A stretch of DNA of 64,000 nucleotides from Litoribacillus peritrichatus (GTDB taxonomy: Bacteria; Pseudomonadota; Gammaproteobacteria; Pseudomonadales; Litoribrevibacteraceae), in the NCBI RefSeq assembly GCF_039537985.1, contig NZ_BAABBN010000007.1, forward strand, positions 744,001-808,000, read 5' to 3'. Each line of letters starts with the position of its first letter. The first letter of the stretch is position 1. Below the pieces are notes generated by a model. The model made no database searches and was not told the origin of the DNA. It saw nothing but the letters and a program-made list of their open reading frames with translations. The translations under genes were made by a program, and so were the position numbers. This document shows, one piece after another, positions 30,926-38,600 of this stretch.

Positions 30926-31861
30926 TCACGCAAAACGTCTCTTAAATTCACTTGGGGTTAACCCGGTGATCTTTCTGAATGTTTTCCGAAACGCTGAATT
31001 GTCTTCATAACCCACATCCATCGCAATGGTTTCAAAGGTAGCGGCCGAAGACTCAATGAGATCACAGGCTTTCTGAATGCGTAAACGCTGTAAATAATCG
31101 TTGGGTTTGTGACGGGTTGCCTGCACAAAATGCCTCAGAAACGTCCGTTCGGTTAAGCATGACAGAGCCGCAAGCTGACTGACGGAGACAGGCTGAGCGT
31201 AATGGGTTTGTAAATAATGCTGAGCTTTTAAAATGGCTTTGTCACCGTGATCGAGTTTAGGCGAAAAGCTTTGATAGTATTTTTGTTCTCTGGAACCCGT
31301 ATCTACGATCAGTAATTTGCCTAATTGTCGCATGATGCAAGGTTGTGTGAGCTGAGCAACCAACTCCAATCCGAGATCCAACCAAGACATTAAACCGCCT
31401 GCGGTGATGATGTCGCCATCATTGATCAGAATTTTCTCCACATCCAGTTGTGTCTCCGGGTACAGGTCATTGAATTTGTCGGCCAGGTTCCAGTGGGTAG
31501 TCGCCCGACGATTTTTTAATAAACCCATTTCCGCAAGGACCAAAGTACCCGCGCAAGAAGAGCAAATAATTGCCCCTTGTTGATGTTGTACATGAATCCA
31601 GTTCGTTAACGTGCCCGAAGGTTTCGAATGAAAGCAGCCTCCCAAGTCAGGAGGAATGATGACCACTTGATAGATGGTTTGATCTTGCGAGGCTTCTTGC
31701 CGCGAAGTTTCGTTCACGATCGTGGTGTGAAATCGGGCATTGTGGCTGTTTTTATCACACAAGCCGTTGGTAAGAGTGAACATTTCCTGTAGCCCCATCA
31801 GAGCAGATTGCATTGCTCCAGGGTAATCAATGATGGCTATTTGAATATCGGAATGGGTCAT
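30926..31861 (-). CDS. GlxA-family AraC transcriptional regulator with DJ-1/PfpI domain
   Basis: This 311-residue protein has a DJ-1/PfpI-like N-terminus with 'ICSSCAGTLVLAEMGLL' at the elbow, and 'RRATTHWNLADKF' as in GlxA. The C-terminal AraC helix-turn-helix has 'VSVSQLAALSCLTERTFLRH' and 'FETIAMDVGYEDNSAFRKTF'. It diverges from the isochorismatase-SnoaL fusion gene across 140 bp that contain two TTTTGAC direct repeats 21 bp apart. That gene is its probable target. Confidence 0.88.
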   Translation of the reverse strand: MTHSDIQIAIIDYPGAMQSALMGLQEMFTLTNGLCDKNSHNARFHTTIVNETSRQEASQDQTIYQVVIIPPDLGGCFHSKPSGTLTNWIHVQHQQGAIICSSCAGTLVLAEMGLLKNRRATTHWNLADKFNDLYPETQLDVEKILINDGDIITAGGLMSWLDLGLELVAQLTQPCIMRQLGKLLIVDTGSREQKYYQSFSPKLDHGDKAILKAQHYLQTHYAQPVSVSQLAALSCLTERTFLRHFVQATRHKPNDYLQRLRIQKACDLIESSAATFETIAMDVGYEDNSAFRKTFRKITGLTPSEFKRRFA

Positions 31862-31878
31862 GATTAATAGTTTGTCAG

Positions 31879-31906
31879 TTTTGACTCGGTATATGTTGTT
31901 TTTGAC
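31879..31906. promoter_or_regulatory. AraC-type direct-repeat operator candidate
   Basis: TTTTGAC occurs at 31879-31885 and again at 31900-31906, 21 bp apart, which is two helical turns on the same face. AraC-family dimers bind such direct repeats. The pair lies just upstream of the GlxA-type gene and in front of the divergent hydrolase gene. Confidence 0.5.
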
Positions 31907-32001
31907 TTTAATGCCCTTTTAAAGAAACCGCAATAATAAACCTCATGAAATTTAAGGCATAAAACCGAACAACCCAAACAGCAGATAAGAGAGTACTAAA
32001 G

Positions 32002-32919
32002 ATGAAGACGGCATTGTTATTGATTGATTTTCAGAATGATTATTTTCCTGGTTTTGAAGGTGCCAAGTGGCCACTGAATAAAACCGAAGAAGCGGCCCAA
32101 CAAGCAGTAAAGCTGCTAACCGAGTTCAGACGACAGGGACTTCCTGTGATACATGTCCGTCATCAGGGCGCAGAAGATGCCCCGTTTTTTGTTGCTGGCA
32201 CCGCAGGTATGGAGATTCATGAATGGCTTGCGCCTACCTCGGGGGAAACAGTGATCACCAAACAGCAAATCAACAGTTTTCTTGATACAGAGTTGCACCA
32301 AACCTTGAAAGCGTTGGATGTTTCGAGCTTGGTAATTGTCGGAGCCATGAGTCACATGTGCATTGATGCAGTAGTGAGAGCGGCAGCGGATATGGGTTAT
32401 CAATGCTCTGTGGCGCACGATGCCTGCACCACCCGAGATCAGGAATTTAATGGGCTGACGGTGACCGCTGAGCAAGTACACGCGGTATTCATGGCTTCTT
32501 TGGCCTTTGCCTACGCAACCGTGAACTCAACGGATTCGCTGGTGGAAGAGTTGAAACAGGAACGGCTGGTGGCGGCAGCGAAAGCAGCCAGTCAACAATG
32601 GCAAAAGGCATTTAATGCAGGTGACGCCGAGGGTTGTGCTGATCAATACCAAGCGGATGCTGTGATGAATGCAATACCGTTCGGACGCTATGAAGGGCGT
32701 GAGGATATTCTGAGTTTTTGGCGAAACCTGATAAAGGACGGTTTTAAAGACGTTGAATACATTTCACCCTCGTTCGAAGTGTTGGATACGAAGCGCGTTT
32801 TGCTAAAGTCGCAGTGGAAAATGAACAACGCCGGTGGCGTGATTCATAAAGAGCTGTGGGTGTTACAAGAAGACGGAAGCTGCAAATTGGCGGAAGACGA
32901 CTTCGAAGTCATCAGTTAA
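32002..32919 (+). CDS. Cysteine hydrolase (isochorismatase family) fused to a SnoaL-like domain
   Basis: This 305-residue two-domain protein has residues 1-180 as an isochorismatase-like hydrolase: 'ALLLIDFQNDYFPGFEGAKW' with the catalytic Asp, the following Lys region and 'SLVIVGAMSHMCIDAVVRAA' with the nucleophile Cys. Residues about 190-305 form an NTF2/SnoaL domain, 'KAFNAGDAEGCADQYQADAV' to 'HKELWVLQEDGSCKLAEDDF'. Isochorismatase-type cysteine hydrolases cut amides such as nicotinamide or N-carbamoyl compounds. The fused domain may bind the substrate or product. It diverges from its likely GlxA regulator. Confidence 0.85.
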   Translation: MKTALLLIDFQNDYFPGFEGAKWPLNKTEEAAQQAVKLLTEFRRQGLPVIHVRHQGAEDAPFFVAGTAGMEIHEWLAPTSGETVITKQQINSFLDTELHQTLKALDVSSLVIVGAMSHMCIDAVVRAAADMGYQCSVAHDACTTRDQEFNGLTVTAEQVHAVFMASLAFAYATVNSTDSLVEELKQERLVAAAKAASQQWQKAFNAGDAEGCADQYQADAVMNAIPFGRYEGREDILSFWRNLIKDGFKDVEYISPSFEVLDTKRVLLKSQWKMNNAGGVIHKELWVLQEDGSCKLAEDDFEVIS

Positions 32920-32932
32920 ATAGCGAAGCGGA

Positions 32933-32964
32933 GAGCGCAATTCAACGGGGATTGAATTGCGCTC
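32933..32964. terminator. Bidirectional hairpin between the hydrolase and CBS genes
   Basis: A perfect 13-bp inverted repeat (32933-32945 and 32952-32964), with a six-base loop, sits in the convergent gap. A T tract is absent on both sides, so it may act only partly. Confidence 0.55.
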
Positions 32965-32979
32965 AAGTGATCACAGGAT

Positions 32980-33402
32980 TCATTGTCGATTACATAGAGC
33001 CTGATTCTGTTGTAACGCATGCAGCACATCTTGACGAGTGATTAAGCCAACCAGCTCACTGTTCTCGGTGACAGGATAAATCTCTGGTTTTTTATCGAGC
33101 ATGGCGATGGCCAGGTCAACCACGCTGTCGTTCGGACGCACAGTCACAACCGCTTTGCTCATCACGTCTTTGGCAATTGCTGGCTCGTCGCAATGGTAAC
33201 TGCTTTTTAATATGGCTTTCAGGCAGTCGTATTCCGAAATAAAACCAATTACCTGGTTGTTTTGATTAACCACCGGAGCACCGCTCAGTTGGTACTCATC
33301 CAAGGCTTTGATGACATCGGCCAACGATGTATCGCAGTGAATGCTAATGGCTGACTGGCGGCTTACTTGCCTCATGTGATGTTCGACTCTGTTATTAATC
33401 AT
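32980..33402 (-). CDS. CBS-domain pair protein
   Basis: This 140-residue protein consists of two CBS domains in a Bateman module. The first holds 'SLADVIKALDEYQLSGAPVV' and 'VIGFISEYDCLKAIL'; the second holds 'MSKAVVTVRPNDSVVDLAIA' and 'LVGLITRQDVLHAL'. Such stand-alone pairs bind adenosyl nucleotides (AMP, ATP, SAM) and regulate a partner. The partner is not obvious here. It has a GAGGCAAGCAG ribosome-binding region before the ATG at 33402. Confidence 0.9.
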   Translation of the reverse strand: MINNRVEHHMRQVSRQSAISIHCDTSLADVIKALDEYQLSGAPVVNQNNQVIGFISEYDCLKAILKSSYHCDEPAIAKDVMSKAVVTVRPNDSVVDLAIAMLDKKPEIYPVTENSELVGLITRQDVLHALQQNQALCNRQ

Positions 33403-33577
33403 CTGCTTGCCTCTTAATTTGAAACATTGGGGTTGGGATGGTTAAAAACAGACTACGTGATGAGTTAAGATAGTGAAAATTAATTAATATTATTGAAGTG
33501 ATAGTTTTGGTGATGTCGAATCCGGGCAAAAAATAATGTTTTTCTCCCCGGGGATGATTCGTTAGATACTAAGGTAC

Positions 33578-34240
33578 TTAGTCTAAGGTTGACTGAGTTA
33601 GTATTCTTTTTTTATTCATTAAATCAAATAATTTAGATTCTAAATCTAGCTCTTGTTCGGGTCTGGTACTGACGTGTGAGTAATAAGATTGTTGGTCTGG
33701 CCCCCAATCAAAATATATTCCAGTGTTTTGTTTAGATAATTGGCTCTCTTGGTTTTCAGAAATGCTTAAGTTTACTGATGAAAGTTGTTGTATGGAGCTA
33801 TTGCCAACAATTTTTGCGTACACAACCAAACTATATGTACCTGATAAAAATTTAAAGTTAGCCCCGTCCTCAGGTAATAAAAAGTGATGGTCAAAAGTGA
33901 CTCCTTCTTGGGGGATAAAAAGGCCGCTACCTCGTTTTAAATCACCTTTTTCTCCATAAACCCAAATATTAAAGTTTTGCTTCGACTCATTTCGTTGCAG
34001 AGAGATATGAAGACTTTCAATTACCTGGCCTTTTTTTGCAGTGCTATACAGTAATGTTCGTAAGTAAACCTTGTTGTTTTGGCTTTCGAATGCTGAACCA
34101 TCGGGGCCGAAGAAAACTACAGTTGGCATTGTCATAACTAACTTGCCTTTTCGAAATAACGTAAGCCATGCTGTCGCAGCGGAAACAATTAATGCTAGGC
34201 ATGAAATAATAAGACTTATTGTATAAAGATCTTGAGACAA
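33578..34240 (-). CDS. Hypothetical protein with one N-terminal membrane helix
   Basis: This 220-residue protein starts at TTG 34240 with AAGGAAG seven bases upstream. A membrane helix (about residues 6-28) is followed by an 'FRKGKLVMTMPTVVFFGPDG' strand and a beta-rich soluble domain. No known family is recognised. The product would face the cytoplasm or periplasm from a single anchor. It sits next to a toxin-antitoxin pair in an accessory-looking stretch and is richer in A+T than its neighbours, which suggests acquisition. Confidence 0.55.
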   Translation of the reverse strand: MSQDLYTISLIISCLALIVSAATAWLTLFRKGKLVMTMPTVVFFGPDGSAFESQNNKVYLRTLLYSTAKKGQVIESLHISLQRNESKQNFNIWVYGEKGDLKRGSGLFIPQEGVTFDHHFLLPEDGANFKFLSGTYSLVVYAKIVGNSSIQQLSSVNLSISENQESQLSKQNTGIYFDWGPDQQSYYSHVSTRPEQELDLESKLFDLMNKKRILTQSTLD

Positions 34241-34421
34241 TTTGCTTCTTCCTTAAGTTTAGAGGGTAAAGGGGTCAAAGGTTTTACCTAACTAGGTTAG
34301 CACTTTTTATCTGGGTTCAATTCTAAATAATCTGGTTTTGGAAAAGGTTAAAACATCCATTCTGTTCTGGTTAATTTCTGTGTGCTAACATTTGTGTGTA
34401 CGCATAAGCTAAGGTCTGTAT

Positions 34422-34700
34422 ATGGATACTAGAATTCAATTTCGAGTTAATGAGGAAACAAAGCGCTTAGCTCAACAAATGGCTGAAAGTCAGGGGCGAA
34501 CATTAAGCGATGCTTGCCGTGAACTTACCGAAACGCTGGCTGACCAGCAGCGTAAGGTTTTGTCTCATGACGCTTGGCTGACGGAGCAAGTAAATTTGGC
34601 TTTTGAAAAGCTTGAATCAGGAGAGTCTGTTTTTGTTGAACATGAGCAGGCTAAATTAAGCATGAGAGAGCGTAAAGAAAAAATCCGTAATCGAGGATAG
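34422..34700 (+). CDS. Antitoxin of a RelB/DinJ-like toxin-antitoxin pair
   Basis: This 92-residue protein has an N-terminal ribbon-helix-helix-like head, 'TRIQFRVNEETKRLAQQMAE' with 'GRTLSDACRELTETLA', and a charged, helical C-terminus ending 'RERKEKIRNRG'. This is the RelB/DinJ or related antitoxin layout. It is followed three bases later by the toxin gene. It would repress the operon and block the toxin. A palindrome, CTAAC-TAG-GTTAG (34288-34300), lies upstream and could be part of the control region. Confidence 0.82.
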   Translation: MDTRIQFRVNEETKRLAQQMAESQGRTLSDACRELTETLADQQRKVLSHDAWLTEQVNLAFEKLESGESVFVEHEQAKLSMRERKEKIRNRG

Positions 34701-34703
34701 CGA

Positions 34704-34982
34704 GTGATTTACTGGGAAGAGGAATCTCTAAACGATCGCGAAAAAATATTTGAGTTTCTATATGGTCATAACCCTGTTGCGGCTGATAAAACGGATAGCA
34801 TCATTGAACAGAAGGTTGAAAATTTACTTCAACAGCCGTTGATGGGTGTAGAGCGTGATGGTGTAAGAGGCCGATTACTCATCATTCCCGAAGTATCTAT
34901 AGTTGTTTCGTATTGGATTGATAATTCAGTCATTCGCATCATGAGGGTGCTTCACCAGAAACAACAGTTTCCTGACGGGTAA
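34704..34982 (+). CDS. RelE/ParE-superfamily toxin
   Basis: This 92-residue protein starts at GTG 34704, three bases after the antitoxin stop. It shows 'DREKIFEFLYGHNPVAADKT', 'LLQQPLMGVERDGVRGRLLI' and 'VSYWIDNSVIRIMRVLHQKQ', the order of elements in RelE/ParE toxins. Whether it cuts mRNA or inhibits gyrase cannot be told from sequence alone. The 'RIMRVLHQKQQFP' end is closer to ParE-type partners of RelB/DinJ-like antitoxins. Confidence 0.82.
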   Translation: MIYWEEESLNDREKIFEFLYGHNPVAADKTDSIIEQKVENLLQQPLMGVERDGVRGRLLIIPEVSIVVSYWIDNSVIRIMRVLHQKQQFPDG

Positions 34983-35020
34983 TGACCGTTGAAACAACAA
35001 AATTAAGTGGTGTTTATCAA

Positions 35021-35401
35021 TTAATTTTCTTTACTTTGTACATCTCTGACTGGGTACAAGCGGTGAAGCCACTGGTGCCCTGATGAAATTTCTTGTTCTC
35101 GCCACAGTTGACTGCAACGGTGGCAATAAAAGAATCGATCTTCTGAATTTTCTCTGGGAAACTTCTCAATCAGGCCAACGCCATTTGCTTTTAAATCGTT
35201 TGCTGTGATTGGGCTTTTAGAGATCGCTATGAAGAGACAGGGACACTTCCCTTCAGGTAATACAACGTTTGAAATGTTAATTTCACAGAATTGCTCCCAG
35301 GTGATTTTATCCAGAAACAAGTCGTTGATATGTTTTGCTTTTTGATCTGTCGCAGACTCAAGGTTTGAAATCCATAGCTCTTTCCATTTAGTGAGTTCCA
35401 T
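35021..35401 (-). CDS. Hypothetical protein with C-terminal CxxC motif
   Basis: The ATG at 35401 has AAGGA six bases before it; an ATG 24 bases earlier lies inside the ribosome-binding site region. The 126-residue product has a helical N-terminus, a 'PCLFIAISKSPITANDLKAN' core and a late 'FYCHRCSQLWREQE' pair of cysteines that could bind zinc. Function and family are not recognised. It lies between the second toxin-antitoxin pair and the large repeat-protein operon, and reads away from both. Confidence 0.6.
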   Translation of the reverse strand: MELTKWKELWISNLESATDQKAKHINDLFLDKITWEQFCEINISNVVLPEGKCPCLFIAISKSPITANDLKANGVGLIEKFPRENSEDRFFYCHRCSQLWREQEISSGHQWLHRLYPVRDVQSKEN

Positions 35402-35575
35402 CTGCGTTCCTTTTTGTAAATGCATACCGTAAAGCTTAGAGAGTGCTTTCGGCGAGTCTTATGCCCAGAATGGACAAGAGAAAAAAGTTTCTGTCCATGG
35501 CCTTTAGTTATTATTAGATGTTATGTCCGGTAGAATGGCAACGGCTTTGCCGAAAGTTGATGGCTATGTACAACC

Positions 35576-35687
35576 CTCTCACAAAAGCTCCTAATTTGGG
35601 AGTGAGAGTTCGAATTTTAATAACTTAATCGAACTTCGTGTTGAAGATCACTGGCTAGACTGAAAGTAACGTAATGTTACTTCGGTC
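35576..35687 (+). promoter_or_regulatory. Leader region with stacked hairpins before the giant repeat-protein gene
   Basis: Three dyads precede the GTG at 35697. CTCTCAC (35576-35582) pairs with GTGAGAG (35602-35608), with an inner CTCC/GGGAG stem. GTTCGA (35608-35613) pairs with TCGAAC (35629-35634). GACTGAAAGTAAC (35658-35670) pairs with GTTACTTCGGTC (35676-35687), with one bulge. The last ends nine bases before the start codon, close enough to mask the weak ribosome-binding site. This suggests control of translation by leader folding; no known riboswitch class is matched. Confidence 0.4.
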
Positions 35688-35696
35688 GGTGAGTCA

Positions 35697-38600
35697 GTGA
35701 AAAATCTCTTACGTTTCTTTTTTCTTTTTTCTATCGGTTCTCAGGTTCATGCGACGGTGACTTACGATGGCACCGATGGCGTGTTTTCGGATGTGTTCAG
35801 CAGTAATTCTGAAAATGCCTGCATCAATTGTCACAGCAGCTCTTTGGTTGGCGGTGTTGCCCGAAGTTTTGCGCCTGACGGGGTGGATTTTGATACGTAC
35901 GCCAATGCCACTTCTTCCGATAATGCTGAACGTGCCAGCATCCGAGTCAATGCGGGTACTATGCCGCCTTCGGGTTCATTGAACGCTTCTGAAATGAGCT
36001 TGATTGCGCAGTGGATCACAGATGGCAAAGCAGAAAATGCGGCACCGGAGGTGACATCAAGTGCGGCGTCTTCGGTTTCAAAATATCAGGCGACCTTCAA
36101 CGGCACAGTCAGCGAAGGCGGTGCCAATACCACGGTTGAATTTAAATACGGTACGGCGTCAAACAGTTTAACGAATACTAAGTCGGCAACATCGCCTTCA
36201 GGCACCGGCGGTGGAGAGTCTGCCCCTTCGGTGGCGGCTACCCAAACCAGCTTGAGTTGTGGCACCACATATTTTTTTCGTCTGGAAGGCACAAATTCGG
36301 TCGGTTCAGATAATGGTTCAACATTAAATTTTGCGACTGACGCCTGTAATGTCGCACCAACCATCACGTCTACGGCGGGAACCGCTGCGACCGAAGACAT
36401 CCAGTACAGTTATCAGGTGACGGTTTCTGACAGCGATGATTCTAATAACGGTACGGATTTAACCTTTTCGTTAAGCAATGAACCCACCGGAATGACGGTG
36501 ACTTCGACTGGGCTGATTCGATGGACACCCACCGAGGGCGTTACCACTTCCGGTGCTGTGACGGTTCAGGTTCAGGACGGCGGTGAAGATGGTGCCAGTC
36601 CGGATACTGAGAACTTTACTGTGACGGTAACGGCGGTGAATGATCCTCCGAGTATCACTTCCACGGCGGGCACAGCGGCCACCGAAGATCAGCAGTATTC
36701 CTATCAGGTCACCGTGTCGGATGTGGATGACAGCAACAACGGGACGGACATTACCTTTGCATTATCGAATGAGCCGTCTGGCATGGTGGTGTCTACAACC
36801 GGTCTGATCACCTGGACGCCAACGGAAGGGGTGACAACTTCTGGTACGGTTACGCTGACGGTGTCCGATGGCGGTGAAGATGGCGCGGCAGCGGATACGG
36901 AAAACTTTACTGTGACGGTGGATACCGTCAACGATGCGCCTGTGATTTCTTCGACGGCAGGCACCACCGCAACCGAAGATATTCAATACAGTTATCAAGT
37001 ATCTGTGACTGATCCGGATGACAGCAATAATGGCACGGATTTGTCTTTTTCGCTGTCCGGTGAACCCAGTGATATGGCTGTTTCTGCTACCGGACTCATT
37101 ACCTGGACGGCTACGGAGGGAGTCACCACCTCGGGTGTGGTAACGGTGACCGTCACCGATGGCGGTGAAGATGGTGCTGCGGCCGATACCGAGAATTTTA
37201 CCGTAACGGTGACGGCGGTGAACGATGCGCCAACGATTACGTCTACGGCGTCCACTTCGGCAACGGAAGACATTCAATACAGCTATCAGGTGACGGTCAG
37301 TGATCCGGACGATTCCAATAACGGCACGGACATTACCTTTGCGTTGAGTAATGAACCGACGGGGATGGTGGTGTCCAGCACCGGGCTCATTACCTGGACG
37401 CCAACCAACGGGGTGAGCACTTCGGGTAATGTTACATTAACCGTCAGTGACGGCGGCGAAGATGGCGCTGCGGCCGATACAGAAAACTTCACGATCACGG
37501 TGGACGCAGAAAATGACCCACCCACCATTACCTCAACAGCAGGCACCACCGCCACCGAAGACATTCAATACAGCTATCAGGTGACGGTCAATGACCCGGA
37601 TGACAGTAATAACGGTACGGATTTGACGTTTTCGCTGTCGGGTGAACCGAGTGGGATGACGGTTTCGAACACTGGCTTAATTACCTGGACGGCCACGGAA
37701 GGGGTGTCTACCTCCGGTTCTGTGACGGTGACAGTCGCGGACGGTGGGGAGAACGGTGCAGCGGCGGATACCGAGAACTTTACCGTCACGGTGACGGCGG
37801 TGAATGATGCGCCAACGATTACGTCTACGGCGTCCACTTCGGCAACGGAAGACATTCAATACAGCTATCAGGTGACGGTCAGTGATCCGGACGATTCCAA
37901 TAACGNNNNNNNNNNAGACATTACCTTTGCGTTGAGTAATGAACCGGCGGGTATGGCGGTGTCGAGTACCGGGCTTATTACTTGGACGCCGACCAACGGG
38001 GTGAGCACTTCGGGCAACGTAACATTAACCGTCAGTGACGGCGGTGAAGATGGTGCTGCGGCCGATACGGAAAACTTCACGGTCACGGTGGACGCAGAAA
38101 ATGATCCGCCAACCATTACCTCAACAGCGGGCACTACTGCGACAGAAGACATTCAATACAGTTATCAGGTGACGGTCAGTGACCCGGATGATACCAATAA
38201 TGGCTCAGACATTAGCTTCTCGTTATCGAATGCGCCTACGGGCATGTCGGTGTCCAATACAGGGTTAGTGACCTGGACGCCGCTGGAGGGTGTGCTGACA
38301 TCCGGTGCGGTGACTTTGACGGTCGCCGACGGCGGCGAAAACGGATCAGTACCGGACACTGAAAATTTCACGGTGACGGTGACCTCGGTGAACGACTCGC
38401 CGGTCATTTCTTCCAGTGCGTCTACTTCCGCCATTGAAGACAGTCTGTACAGTTATCAGCTGGTGGTGACAGATCCGGACGACAGCAATAATGGCACCGA
38501 CCTGACCTTTGCGTTATCGAATGAACCCACAGGCATGACGATCTCAACCACAGGTTTGGTTCAGTGGACGCCCGCCAATGGCGTATTAACGTCTGGCGAA

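Noticed and set aside
30885..30945. GCAAACGT direct repeats as a regulatory array
   Set aside because: Three near copies lie in a convergent 3' gap, not in a promoter. Their spacing is irregular.
35521..35610. c-di-GMP (GEMM) riboswitch before the giant gene
   Set aside because: GGCAACGG...GAAAG was suggestive, but the order of the conserved GGCAAACC, GAAA tetraloop receptor and CGCAAAGCC parts does not match.
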